DNA of 64,000 nt, from contig NC_048305.1 in NCBI RefSeq assembly GCF_013100865.1, positions 10,980,464 to 11,044,463 of the forward strand, read 5' to 3'. The notes beneath the pieces were generated by a model. It made no database searches, had not been told where the DNA came from, and saw only the letters and a program-made list of their open reading frames with translations. Source of the stretch: Trachemys scripta elegans. Its lineage: Eukaryota > Chordata > Testudines > Emydidae. Position numbers and translations under genes: made by a program. This document shows positions 13,094 to 25,065 of the stretch, piece by piece; the first letter of the stretch is position 1, and each line of letters begins with the position of its first letter.

Positions 13094-13888
13094 GATTCAT
13101 AGATTCATAGATTCTAGGACTGGAAGGGACCTCGAGAGGTCATCAAGTCCAGTCCCCTGTCCTCATGGCAGGACCAACTACTGTCTAGACCATCCCTGAT
13201 AGACATTTATCTAACCTACTCTTAAATATCTCCAGAGATGGAGATTCCACAACCTCCCTAGGCAGTTTATTTCAGTGTTTAACCACCCTGACAGTTAGGA
13301 ACTTTTTCCTAATGTCCAACCTAAACCTCCCTTGCTGCAGTTTAAGCCCATTGCTTTTTATTCTATCCTTAGAGGCTAAGATGAACAAGTTTTCTACCTC
13401 CTCCTTATGACACCCTTTTAGATACCTGAAAACTGCTATCATGTCCCCTTTCAGTCTTCTCTTTTTCAAACTAAACTAACCCATTTCTTTCAGCCTTCCT
13501 TCATAGGTCATGTTCTCTAGACCTTTAATCATTCTTGTTGCTCTTCTCTGGACCCTCTCCTATTTCTCCACATCTTTCTTGAAATGCGGTGCCCAGAACT
13601 GGACACAATACTCCAGCTGAGGCCTAACCAGTGCAGAGTAGAGTGGAAGAATGACTTCTCGTGTCTTGCTCACAACACACCTGTTAATGCATCCCAGAAT
13701 CATGTTTGCTTTTTTTGCATCAGCATCACACTGTTAACTCATATTTAGCTTGTGGTCCACTATAACCCCTAGATCCCATACTCCTTCCTAGACAGTCTCT
13801 TCCCATTCTGTATGTGTGAAACTGATTGTTCCTTCCTAAGTGGAGCACTTTGCATTTGTCTTTATTAAACTTCATCCTTTGGTTACTA
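13094..13888 (-). mobile_element. CR1 LINE 3' end, minus strand
   Basis: The left edge has the CR1 terminal repeat pattern (GATTCATAGATTCATAGATTC), so the element reads on the minus strand. It continues through the conserved 3' UTR and the end of ORF2 ('GGAAGGGACCTCGAGAGGTCATC', 'TCCAGTCCCCTGTCCTCATGG' in pieces). About 795 bp, 5'-truncated and with frame disruptions. Confidence 0.92.
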
Positions 13889-14134
13889 CAAATTAACCAC
13901 ACCAATCTGGAAGTGTATAATGCAATGTGTAGTTAAGAATGCGTGAGTTATTAGTGTTGGTCAAAATGTATATAAGGAAAAAAGTTTTGCTGTGTAGCTC
14001 TGGATGTGAGGTATATCCTATGCTGACCCCTACACTTGAATCTGAGCAACTCAGCGTAGCTTTGCTATATGCCACATAAAGGAACCTGAGTGACGAGACT
14101 GGAATCAAACTGAGTTCTTAGGGAACCGAGTGGA
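13889..14134. other. Intergenic, nothing recognised
   Basis: Short unclassified stretch after the CR1 fragment. Confidence 0.5.
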
Positions 14135-14505
14135 AGAGGTCTTGGGCTGGGACTTGGTGGAGTAGTGTGGGACCCCAGTTCCCCTACCCCCCGCTGCTGC
14201 CAACCCACCCCAGGGGTGGCAGCCTACCCACCTGAGGCCAGACAGCCTGTGTTTGTTTGCTGTCTGCCCCAGCCAGAGGGCTGGGCCATAGATTCCTATT
14301 GCTCTGCCCTGCCCAGAGTGCTTGAGCCTGACTGTGGTGGTTGTAGGTCCCAGTCACGGGGCTGGGCTAAAGGCTGCCAGGGCCATAGACTCTTTATTGA
14401 TTTACCATGCTAATCCCATGTTGTTCAGCTGCCGGCCACTAGGTGGCACAGCGAGGCGAAGTGGCCTCCCTCTGACGCTCACAGGGACGACCCACTCCAC
14501 GCCAC
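14135..14505 (+). mobile_element. Possible LTR-like repeat fragment
   Basis: GC-rich block with C-rich segments, ending in GGCCACTAGGTGGCAC and GAAGTGGCCTCCC. The end recalls the 3' part of the 3.7-4.5 kb block (GCCGCTAGAGGGTGC). Classification is tentative; no flanking duplication found. Confidence 0.3.
14436..14449 (+). promoter_or_regulatory. CTCF-type motif
   Basis: CCACTAGGTGGCAC matches the 14-position core of the CTCF consensus CCASYAGRKGGCRS at every position. It lies in the LTR-like block. Occupancy is unknown. Confidence 0.5.
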
Positions 14506-16405
14506 TAGAGTCAGTAATGTATGTAATTCTTCAACATACTCAGCCTTCGTACACAAACAATGGAAAAAAGTTGGATGGTTCTTCATGATCTGCCAAAATG
14601 ATTTTTGAAAAATGCTAATTAAACAAGTAAAGAAGCAAAGGGTCAGAATGAGGTTGCTATTTTGTGCCAGTTGGACCGTAGTCTAGTATACGAAGACTGG
14701 TATAGTAGTCTGGTATACGAAGTCATTAATAAAAGAGGTCTTAGGAGCAATGCTAATGCGTCAGATCAATAGCAATCTTTTTCCACAGTGTCAAGAGTTC
14801 CGAAAAGAAATAAGGGGGAAAGAAACAACGTGTCTGAGAAATGAAACACAATTGACAGTATAATTAAGAACAATCATAGAAAAACTGTTGCTTGGATTAA
14901 GTCTGCCTATTTTAAGAGCTTCCTCAGCAAATTATTTGATTGGGCGTCTATATTGGTGCACAAGGATCATTGTCTCTCACCTATAAGATGAGCCAAATCA
15001 GTAACTGATAAGCCTCTTTAGACTAGAGAGTAGAGAATGTGGATGTAAAGCTAAGACTTTGTCCTAACAAAGGGAGATATAGTATCTTATTTTTCCTACA
15101 GCACCCAGTGTTCCAGATAGTTTTCCTTTCCCACCACTTACGTAAAAGGGAAATTGTTTTGTGGGTAAGTGTATGTCTCAGGGCTCTGTGGGCTGTGTTA
15201 TTTTACTCAGTTTGGAATTGTGTCTTGAAATTAAATATTTCAGAAGTCAATTTGGACATCTGTTCTATACTTCTTTGGTGATTTTCTTTTTTGTTGACCT
15301 GCTACAGTGACTGCACATCAAAAATCGCTACAGACCTTTGAAGAACTAGCCAATGATTTCAGTGTCTCTTTGGCAAAACCAGATGATCCTCGTGGATTAT
15401 AACATGAAGCTGTTTAGGACTGGCATTGCCAACTTACCTGCAAGGTTCTCCTTGCCTGGGTACAGGCTAAGGCAGATCAGTATTCTAAATCGTTCAAAGC
15501 TTGCCAAATCTCTAGCAGGAAAATACAATTATGTGAGAACAGTCATTTTTTAAGCAGAAAGAAAGAACAAATATAGAAACAAAGAGTTACTTGGAATTGG
15601 AGCAGCGTGTCTCTAACAGCGTCCAACTACTGATGCTTGACAAAGACTAGGCAAAACTAATAATGTAATGTGCTTACCTACAGTGTATTTGTGGGGAACT
15701 GGAGAAGGGCAGATTCGTTTTGAACACTTTCAGGTGTCAGGGTTGGCCCTTCCAATATGAGTTTTATCTTAGCTTGTTTTGATACATATGTTCCTAGTGA
15801 TCATGAAATTATCCAGCCTTTTTAACAATGCAGGAACCGATTTCAGACTAACTATATCAGTGCACTGCAGAAAGAAGTATTTTCTTTTATTCATCACTAA
15901 CTTTTTTAGGTGAATTCCAAGAGTTCATCTGATCTCATGCTGTGGGAAAAGGTAAAAAAAGAAACTAATCTGTTTTCCCTCTGCCCTTTTTAATTCTGAA
16001 CACCTCCCTCTTAGAAATCTTCACTGATTCTCTTCCTCCTCAGGAACACTAATCTTAGTGAGTGTCCATAAAACTTCTGTAAAACTAAACTTTATTGAAA
16101 TTGGCACTCTCCCAACCCCAATAAGCCTACAGGCTACTGAGAACAGAAGTGTTCTTGGACATGGTGACAGACACTCAGCAAAGGATACTATCCCGATATC
16201 CGGAGCTGTGCTATCTGCTGGTGCTGGGCTTTCCTGCATCACTTTGTACATTTTGTCCTGTTAATTTTATGTAAAGCCGATATGTCATTTAACTGAATTA
16301 TAGTTGCTGTGGGAGTAGAGGGGAGGGTTGTTATGCTCTGCATTGCCTGGAGAAGGTGTGGGAACGAGACACTGCTGCTAATTCTAACACTAGTTCTACC
16401 TTGTG
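14506..16405. other. Intergenic, nothing recognised
   Basis: AT-rich. A short tandem duplication of 'TAGTCTAGTATACGAAG / TAGTCTGGTATACGAAG' at about 14681-14721 is the only structure seen. Confidence 0.5.
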
Positions 16406-16706
16406 CAGGGGTAGGCAACCTATGGCACGTGTGCCAAAGGCGACACGCGAGCTGATTTTCAGTGGCACTCCTGGCCACTGGTCCGGGGGGGGGCTCTGCA
16501 TTTTAATTTAATTTTAAATGAAGCTTCTTAAACATTTTAAAAACTTTATTTACTTTACATACAACAATAGTTTAGTTATAGATTATAGACTTAAAGAAAG
16601 AGAGCTTCTAAAAACATTAAAATGTATTACTGGCACGTGAAACCTTAAATTAGAGTGAATAAATGAAGACTCGGCACACCACTTCTAAAAGGTTGCCAAC
16701 CTAGTG
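16406..16706 (+). mobile_element. hAT (Charlie-like) non-autonomous transposon
   Basis: Left end CAGGGGTAGGCAACCTATGG and right end GGTTGCCAACCTAGTG are imperfect inverted repeats. The AT-rich body (GCATTTTAATTTAATTTTAA, CGGCACACCACTTCTAAAAG) is a sequence I recognise as abundant in turtle genomes. No 8-bp duplication could be read, probably because the ends have decayed. Confidence 0.75.
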
Positions 16707-19700
16707 CATTCTGAAAAAAACACACAGCGACATATCTAGCTGCTATGAGGCTTAGCATATGCTCATGAGACCTTACAGCCTTTTCTTCCAGAGCCAGAGG
16801 ATTAGTAAAAACACACAGTCCCATTTGTACCAGTGACACCAGAACCAAAACTTCTCCCAAAGCCTTTGGAATATGGAGCACTGCTTTTGTTTCCAATTTG
16901 CTTTAGCAACTACTGCCCTCCTCTTCAGAAAGGAACCATTTGCTGGGAAAGGTCACCAAAGATCTTTGGAATGAATCAGAAGCTAAAGGAGGATGGGGAG
17001 TAAAATGAGTAGGAAAGCACTGAAGTTTGGGAGATCCAACTAGGGAGCTTGTAGAGCATGGAAGATTCAGCCAGAACTCTCAGCACAATCTTTGTAAATG
17101 CCAATCCCCGCTGCTGACACAAAGGACCCAGCATGCTATAGTATTTGTGCCTTTTATAGTATTCGTCTATTTGCAATATATTTATTTGTGCAGCCTTTTT
17201 CTGTAGCTATTTTCTGTTTCCCTACCCCCTGGTTAGTACCTACAAATCATTCAGTGGGATCTGCCCACCTCCTATACATTTACAGTCTGATTTTGTGCAT
17301 CTATTAGATGATTTAAAAAAACAACACTCTGTTTCTCCTCTGCAACCTAATTGCATTCAGATGATGCCGTCAGTAACACTTGTGCAAACCCACTGAAAGC
17401 AAATGGGTTGCTCAGGTTTAACCAAGGGCATATAAAGGTCTGCAGAATTGTTATCACTGGTGATGATATTGTGATCCAAGAATGTCTTAATGCCAAGTGG
17501 CAAGGGAGTGCAGGGGATCTCCTGATTCTGGTACGTACATTATGGTTCACCGGAGAAAATCATGTGAGGTCTCAAATGAAAGCTGGTGTCACACTGGTCC
17601 TCAATATTATTGTGAAACGTATGTACAGATATTATGTAAGGAGTTAGGTATATACTGAAAATGTGTTCTTAAAGTCTGGGTGTGGCAGCTGTTCACCAGC
17701 AAAGGTGACAAACAGGTTTTCTGTCAGACAAGATATGTGTCTTCATCTATCTGTTTACATGTAAACTAAGAATTGTCTCATTCACAGTGGGTCATCTATT
17801 ATCAGTCTGAACTGAAAGCAAATGAAGGAGTGTGAGGACTTTGGAGAAAAAAAATCTAACTCGAAGAGAAAAACAGCCGCGGGGAGGAGAGGCAAGAGGG
17901 AAGAATCCTATCTGGAGATATACATCAAAGGTTTGTTCCACTGTATTTGGGATACAAAGGGGATGCTCCGGCACCCTTCCCTGATGGAATAAAAGGCCTG
18001 CACTTTTGCTTCATGAAAAAGGGATCTCAACCAGGCTGGGCTGAAAGTGCTGAAGAGAACTTTGGATGAGATAAACTTCTTTAGACAAGAGAGTAACTTC
18101 TTAATGAAGTTTAGTCTCTAGAAAGTGTGTTCCAATTTTGTTTTATATGTAACCATTTATTTCCAGTCATCTTACTCACTATCACTTGAGTCTCTAATCT
18201 TCAATAATAAACTTAGTCTAGTTTTCACTATAGATATGTCTAAGTGCTGTGGTGTTAAGCAAAGTGCTAGATCTGAGTTGAATCTTACAGGCTGGGCACT
18301 ATTCCTTTGGGAAAAGCAGACCTGGTAATTCTATGAGAGTTCCATGGAGAAGGGGCTGGACACTACAGGGAATGGTCTGAAAACTTGAGGATCGGTGCGT
18401 GTCTATTGTTACCTGTATGGAGACAGGAAGGCCTGTGGAGGCCTAGAAGATACTGCTTGTGCTGCCAGATGCTATTGGTTTCACGGAGCTGCTCCATAGC
18501 AGGAAGGAACAAGACTGCTTCACGCTTAAGGGCAGATGGTGATGCGGTGACTCTCAACCCTGGATACCCTGTGGGGCTGTCAGAGATATGAAAGATGGAA
18601 ACAACCTATTCAGACTGCCAAGGCCCAGAGTGAATTTGCAGGGCTGGCTGTTGTGTTTTACTTGCATACTGAGCCAATTTGATAGGGAAATGGGGGAGGC
18701 ACAATGAATATGGAACCTCCATAATGCCATTTTTTTAACAAAGTCATTATTCAGGGTATAACCACATTTTACAATTGCTGGCTTCAAATTATGACCTACT
18801 TCTCTTTCAGCCATATTCACTGTCTGTGTTATTGGGTAGAATGATTTATTTTTTTAAAAAATGCTTAAATATGATTTTCTTTCTAAGGAAAAATAATGAG
18901 AGCATGAAACTCAGCATTCATTAATAACTAATACTGCAATAACAGAACAGCAGGTCTGTGGAGCACCGATGAAGTCAAGGGAAAAGACACTTTAGTTAAC
19001 AAACTTCCAAAGGTTTGTTACAAATAACCAAAGGGAGGGCAGGGAAATAGTGTTTTATAAATAATGGAAAATCCCATCTGTATCCTTTGAAGCTCTACCA
19101 ATGTTGTTCAGAAACTGTGGAATTCATGCCTGTGCAGAAGGCTAGCAGACAAACTTGGCTTAAATGGGACTTAAATGGCCTTTGCACTGGCTGTCTGCAT
19201 AGCCATGAATTTCATCCAGTGTGTGTGTGTGTGTGTGTGCGTGTATGTGTGTGTACACACTCATATGTTGAGCACACTTGATCTAAAAATTTATCATGAA
19301 TGCTTTTGCTCCTTTCAGCTGCCTAACATCACATGAGATGAAGTGAAGTGATTTATCTCTGTACTTAACCACTCTAAATTATAGTAATTGTACCTAATTG
19401 CTTTAATACTTTCTTCTGTGGGTGTTTCATTGCCATGGTTACTAGTCATGTGTAAACAGTTATCAATTATCTCTCAAAGAGAATATGCTTAAAAAAACCC
19501 TCAAAGGCTATAAAGGAGGGACCCAGATGTACACTGCATTTACACACACAAAAATCGTATTTTTGTAATGTGAGACCGTAGATCTAAAAAAGCCAGTAGA
19601 ACCAACTGGTGAGAGTGTGTATATAAAATATATGCACTGGGACCAATTCTGCCATTCTTCCTCACATTAAATCGTGCCTTTCTCTTCTTGGAATCAATGG

Positions 19701-21734
19701 GACTACTTCTGAAGTAAGGTACTACACCATGCGGGTCAGGGTGGTAGAACTGGACCCGGGAATAGTATAGAAGGTATAGTAAGGAGTCAGATTTTCAGGT
19801 AAATTCACATGAAAGTACCGTGAGTGCATGTATAGTCCTGAAAACTGCATGTGCAAACCACCAGCTAACCCTCCAGCTGAGAACATTCATCAACAAATGT
19901 TTTCTAGGCCCTAATTCATCCAGCAAATATGTGCTCCTGGCTTGAATCATTTTAACTGCTTCCTGGAGCTGATCAATAGCAGGAAATGGCAAATACAGAT
20001 TATAAGGAAACCTACAAGAGCCTCTCGGAATTTTGTTTCAAGTTTTGATTTTGCTATTTGGGAATAAATTTATAGAGTAAATAATGGGAATGTATTTTAT
20101 AGGGAACTTGAAATACAGAGAGAAGGTTTAGCATCCTAGATTAACTTTTCAATACCAATCCAACTTATTTCAGTATGAAATATGAAATAAAACTTTATGG
20201 CAATTTCCAAAACTAAATATTTATTTCTAGGAACATCTTGTGAGCTACAGACTACACACCTGGGTGCAAATGCAAGACAAAATTAGAGAATGCAAATAAG
20301 TTAGTCAACAGAAAGTTAGGCACAACTGAAAACATATTTTTTTTCCAGTTCATCAGCTGATGGCAGAACTTACTTGTAATCCTGATATGTATATCCTGAG
20401 ATGTTTCTCGGATCAATTGTAGAGTGTCAACACACTGCTCTTCCATGTTATTACCAGTCTTATTTAATCATTCATGAGGAACAGTTTCAAAGAGAAGAAA
20501 TAGATACCTTGCAATGCTCTGATTTGGGAGCTACTCGTTCGGAGTGTAACAGAAAATCCTGGCTGCTGAATAATTTAGGGCTATAAGGAGAGTTTTCTTA
20601 AACTGACCCAAGGGAAGAGAACAATGTCTAGAATTTAAACTCATAATGGAAACAAATAAAAATCAGGAGAAAGCAGTGGCTGCAAAAAGAATAGAACTAT
20701 GTATTGCAAAATTCCTCCATTGTTTAACATTTACTGAGGGGGACGCAGACGTTTTCGCTCAAATGTTTCTTGTTTCCAGAGTCAGAGAGTTGAGATACAA
20801 AGCTCAGACCTCCAACCTACAATAGTCAAACACCAGAAACAACCATTCAGAACTAAAAACAAAGCCATTCCAAGTTAAAGCTGAAAAGGTGGACTTGACA
20901 CTGTCTTGACACACCCGACCATTACACATAACACACGCATCACTGTTTGCAACTTCGTCTACTGATCTAATACAATTCCCTAAACACGCAGCTTACAGAA
21001 TGGAGTTTCATACAGTTCGTTTTCTCTGACACACACAGCCTGTACTTTCAGTCCGATGGCTTTTATACGGGAAAACAACAAAACACGAAAGAATAAAAGT
21101 AAAGTCTCTGTGAGAGAGCCCATTGCATGTCTCCTTTGCCACAGGTTGCATCTGCAGCGAATGCAAAATGGCCACGGCCTTCAGCAGACAGCAAACTTGG
21201 AGGAATTTAAAGTGCAATATCCGGGGTGGGGAAATTAACAGTGCTTCTGAATTTCCTACTGTTTGTGTGAGTCTGACTCCTCTCTGAAATTTCTGACACA
21301 ATACGCAGGAATTTAAGCATGTGACTTCCAATGACTAATTTACTCCTTAGTAATGATCTGGGCATACTTAAGCATTAAACAAGGATTAGCTGTTCCCAAT
21401 ATTTTGCTCCCATGGCAGCGAATAAGCTCCTGTTTCAGGCCATTTTTATAAACGTTACTCCCATATTGACTAGCACCTGATATGCATTCCATTCATGGTA
21501 CCTTTCTCCCAGCTAACTGCATATTAAATCTGAAAGGGTGGTTAGCCTTAACCCAAATACTGTCTTAGTCTATCAACAAAATAAACCAAATGTATGAAGC
21601 CAGTGTGACTTCAATAATATATTTTCTAACCATTGGGATACAAGAAAATGTTTAAGCACTAATAGCTCTGCCTCCATACCATGCCAAAAGCCCACGTATT
21701 CATGCTTTTCGTTTAGTTTCTGGTGAATAGTGTT
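16707..21734. other. Intergenic, 5 kb without recognised genes
   Basis: Mostly AT-rich single-copy-looking DNA. It contains a (GT)n run at 19219-19254 and faint decayed repeats (for example near 19680, 'GAATCAATGGGACTACTTC'). None of the short open frames shows a domain or signal. Confidence 0.5.
19219..19254. repeat. (GT)n microsatellite
   Basis: GT run with a few interruptions (GCGTGTATG). Confidence 0.95.
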
Positions 21735-21962
21735 CAGGATTCAGGATCAGGAGAACTAGATTCCATTCCCAGCACTGACCTGCTTTGTGACCTTAGTTAT
21801 GTCATTTCCTCTCTGTTTTCCCTTCCACCCCTTTGCCTGTTTCACCTGTAAGTTCTCAGAGCCAGGAACTGTCTCTCAGTGTGTGTGTGTGTGAAGTGCC
21901 TTGCACAAGGAGCCCGGATTTCAGTTGGGGCCTCTAGGCACTACTGTAAAATAAATATTTAA
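21735..21962 (+). repeat. Cry-I type tRNA-derived SINE
   Basis: Order seen: tRNA-like head with a B-box-like GATTCCATTCCC, the GACCTGCTTTGTGACCTTAG and TCTCTGTTTTCCC body, a small (GT)n, GTGCCTTGCACAAGGAGCCC, then TTGGGGCCTCTAGGCACTAC and an AATAAATA tail. Nearly full-length, diverged. Typical of cryptodiran turtles. Confidence 0.8.
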
Positions 21963-22300
21963 TCATCATAAATAATGCTCTAATTTACATGATGTCACCA
22001 ATGTCCCCTAAAAGTCCAGCACCTAAGACAACCACATTTCTCCTCCAGTTCTGCAGCAGCTTCTAAAGGGCCATGCCAAAAGCAAAAGAAACTCTGGACT
22101 GATCTTCTTGAATATTTGTTAAATTTATGTCAAGTCCCAGGCTCTTACCTCCAGGTGTGACTCTCTTCCCCTCCTCTCCAGCACGGATCCGCCTCTGCAG
22201 AGAAAGAACTGAGCCCTAAGCACTTAGGGAATGATCCTGAAACAACTCACGTGAGTAAACTAGGTTCAGTACTCCCACTGCAGTCTATGTGACTCATCAT

Positions 22301-22772
22301 CAGGGCCGGCTCTGGCTTTTTGGCCGCTCCAAGCACAAAAAAAAAAAAAAAAAAAACGGGGCGGCCAGAACGGCAAAGCAAAAAAAAAAAAAAAACCTGC
22401 GGGGCGGCCGGAGCGCGGGTGTAGGGGGACCGGCTGGGGGGGGAGGGAGAGGGAACGGGCGGGAGAGAGAGAGAAGGAGGCGGCCAGGGCTACAGCAGGG
22501 GCGCTGCCATGCAGCCCCTCCCGCTGCGCCGCCTCCTGCCACCTGCCGCGAGGGCTCCGCTCCGGTCGGCGGGGAGGGAAGGAAGAGGACTGCCCTGCAG
22601 GGCGCTCTGGTTCTCCGTGCCGCCACCCCCTACAGGGCGGCCGGAGCGGAACAAGAACAAACAAAACAAACAAAAAGCGGCCGTGCCGCCCTAGGATTGG
22701 GCAGAATGCCGCCTCGAACAGTCTGCCGCCCCAAGCACCAGCTTGCTCAGCTGGTGCCTGGAGCTGGCCCTG
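22301..22772 (+). mobile_element. hAT-like non-autonomous transposon with 8-bp TSD
   Basis: Ends CAGGGCCGGCTCTGG and CCTGGAGCTGGCCCTG are inverted repeats, with a perfect CTCATCAT duplication at 22293-22300 and 22773-22780. 472 bp, very CpG-rich, with two A runs (22337-22356 and 22380-22395). It is a longer relative of the 12.4 and 22.8 kb copies, sharing AAGCACCAGCTTGC..AGCTGGTGCCTGG near the right end. The long open frames it creates are Pro/Arg/Lys-rich artefacts. Confidence 0.88.
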
Positions 22773-22830
22773 CTCATCATGTAAGTAAGGGCCACCCGCG
22801 TGACTAAACTTTGCAGAACAGGCCTCTTAA

Positions 22831-23045
22831 CGGGACCAGCTTGGCAAGCAGGTGCTTGGGGCGGCCACTCCGGAAAGGGGCGGCAGATCCAGCTATTCGG
22901 CGGCAATTTGGCGGACGGTCCCTCACTCCCGCTGGGAGCGAAGGACCTTCTGCCGAATTGCCGCCACAGATCACGATGGCGGCTTTTTCTTTTTTTTTTT
23001 TTTTTTTGGCTGCTTGGGGCGGCCAAAACCCTGGAGCCGGCCCTG
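22831..23045 (-). mobile_element. hAT-like non-autonomous transposon with 8-bp TSD
   Basis: Read on the minus strand it matches the 12430-12660 copy: CAGGGCCGGCTCCAGGG, an A run (seen as T at 22984-23007), GTGGCGGCAATTC, and so on. The perfect duplication CCTCTTAA lies at 22823-22830 and 23046-23053. Its plus-strand left end (CGGGACCAGC) has lost a few terminal bases. Only 58 bp separate it from the 22301-22772 element. Confidence 0.87.
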
Positions 23046-23053
23046 CCTCTTAA

Positions 23054-23906
23054 TTAAAAATAGGCTAAATTTTCACAGGCCACTTGGGGCCAAATCCTGC
23101 CCAGAGGTACAGCTAACCTGAGCCACTTAGCAAAGCGATTAAGTACCCCACCAAGCACGTAAGTGATCTATTCACATGCAGTTCTGCCAGTGCTACCCAG
23201 CCAGTTCCAGAGTACATATCCAGACCTCATGTCTTCTATCCCCTCACCAAGTTTCTACCAAGTGGGTAGTTAGAGAAAGGGGCACGTTGCAGGTGGAGAT
23301 GGGGAACGGGGTGGGCTTTGTCCAGTTAGATCCTTCTCGCTAAGTTATGGTGAGCAGCAATCAGGAGGGTAAAAAACATACCCATGCCTCAATTGTAAAG
23401 TCAATGGACTATGTCAGAGGTAGACTCCTCTGAAATCCATTTCCCTCTTGTATCTTTAAATACATGTGCGTGTGTGTGAAGCCAGACTAGCAGGTGCAAA
23501 GTGTTGCATGCAGTATTAGTATTAGTATCTTTAAACCAATGTCACTAAACAGAGTGATTTGCAGATTTATGGAGAAGGGAAGTATTCTCAGCCACTGGGA
23601 TCGATTCCGCTCTCAATTATACTGATGAAAGCCCTAGAGCAACTAGAGGGTTGCACACTTCATTGCGTCTGTAGGACAAACTGTACACACAGCTAGGCCC
23701 CTCATCCCCACTCCAGCCTGCCCGTCTGAGGGGACCTGGGCAGGCAAGGAACCCAGCTAGGAGGGAGAGAGAAGCTTGGCTAAAGTGGGGTGAGGGGTCC
23801 ACTAACCTTCTTCTTAACCCTAAACCCAAACCCTACCTCAAGGTCACTGCCACACCTCTGCATCCAGAGTGACTCAGCTCCAGGTCACTGCTCACTGTGT
23901 ATCCTG
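23054..23906. other. Intergenic, nothing recognised
   Basis: Unclassified sequence. No gene or clear element. Confidence 0.5.
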
Positions 23907-24192
23907 AGGGGATGTCTACACTGCAATTAGACACCCACAGCTGACCCGTGCCAAGTGACTGGGCTCCCCAGGCTGGAGCTGCGGGGATGTTTAATTGCAG
24001 TGTAGGTTTCTGGGCTCAGGCAGGAGCCCGAGCTCTGACACCTTCCCACCCCACAGGGTCCTACAGCCTGAGCCCCAGCCTGGAAGTCTACACGATAATG
24101 AAGTAGCCCTGCAGCCCAAGCCCCGCAAACCCGACTCAGCTGGCCTGGCACGGGCCAGCCGCGAGTTTTCCATTGCAGTGTAGACGTACCCT
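23907..24192. mobile_element. Terminal-inverted-repeat DNA transposon
   Basis: Left AGGGGATGTCTACACTGCAAT and right ATTGCAGTGTAGACGTACCCT are long inverted repeats around a GC-rich 286-bp body with GGGCTC/GAGCCC repeats. No coding capacity. A 5' part of the same family is at 50608-50767. Confidence 0.8.
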
Positions 24193-24840
24193 CCGCGACC
24201 CAATAGTGATTTCAGTGTCAATCACGTTTTCCTGTTTTTCACCAAAATCAATAAGGTTCTGCCCACTGATGCCTAGAACATTCCCTGAAATTTTGGAATT
24301 GATCGGTCACAGTTTTCAAAAGTGATCGTGTTATAGACAAGACCGGGAGAGAAATGCCATCAAGTTAAGTGTAGGGCCTGGCTTCGCTCCACCAGCTACA
24401 CTAACTTAGATTAATTTAGCTTCAACGACCTGAGCAAAATTTGGCCCAGCATGCAGGTATTTGCATAGGGTATTAGCAGTGGGGAAGACTAAAGTCTTTA
24501 TGGAGGGGGTGGGTAGTGTTTTCTCTCCTAAGGATTTTCTTTAAATAGCTGCTTTGATGCCAGCTGGTTTACTCCATTGATTGTTGGGTGCGCTCTTCTC
24601 TGAAAGCCCCATTAGCCTGCTAGCTGCTTCTAAAACAGCTTCTGTGCCTTCCTAGTGAGCAGCCCTCCCACCAGTCTGAGGATCCGGCCTACTGTTGTGA
24701 GCCCCCTGATGCAATTCACCAAGCCTCTGTTGGCAAGCTGTGGTTGGCCTGTTCAGTGGCTCTCTTTTCACCAGCAGGCACTAAGCCAGGCCCTCTCTGC
24801 AGTTTGCCAGGGAGTTTTATGCTGGGCTAGGGCACTAGAA
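24193..24840. other. Intergenic, nothing recognised
   Basis: Single-copy-looking sequence, leading into the TAATTA-rich stretch. Confidence 0.5.
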
Positions 24841-25065
24841 AGAATAATTGAAAAGAATATTTAATTAGATTAAATGTCGGACCTGTCATCAGTGACAATG
24901 TCCTTCTAATTAGCTAATCGGAGACTGTAATATGCTACCAGTAAAGATATTGCTGCTCTCCCTTGGGGACATGTGCTGCTGTCTAAACATGTCTCACAGA
25001 TGTTAATGGAAGTCACATACGTGGAATGGAGGGCACTAGATAGCCCTTGTTAATTACGATGTAAG
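24841..25065. promoter_or_regulatory. Candidate homeodomain-site cluster
   Basis: Three TAATTA cores within about 200 bp (24862-24867, 24907-24912 and 25051-25056), with adjoining GATTAA and GCTAATCGG sites. The stretch is non-repetitive by eye and lies 3.4 kb upstream of CXCL14. TAATTA is short and AT-rich DNA makes it common, so function is speculative. Confidence 0.3.

Noticed and set aside
13272..13469. 65-residue minus-strand open frame as a gene
   Set aside because: It is within the CR1 3' fragment, a remnant of the LINE.
22289..22807. 172-residue open frame rich in Lys, Arg, Gly and Pro
   Set aside because: It lies within the hAT-like element 22301-22772 and reads its A runs and GC-rich body; not a gene.
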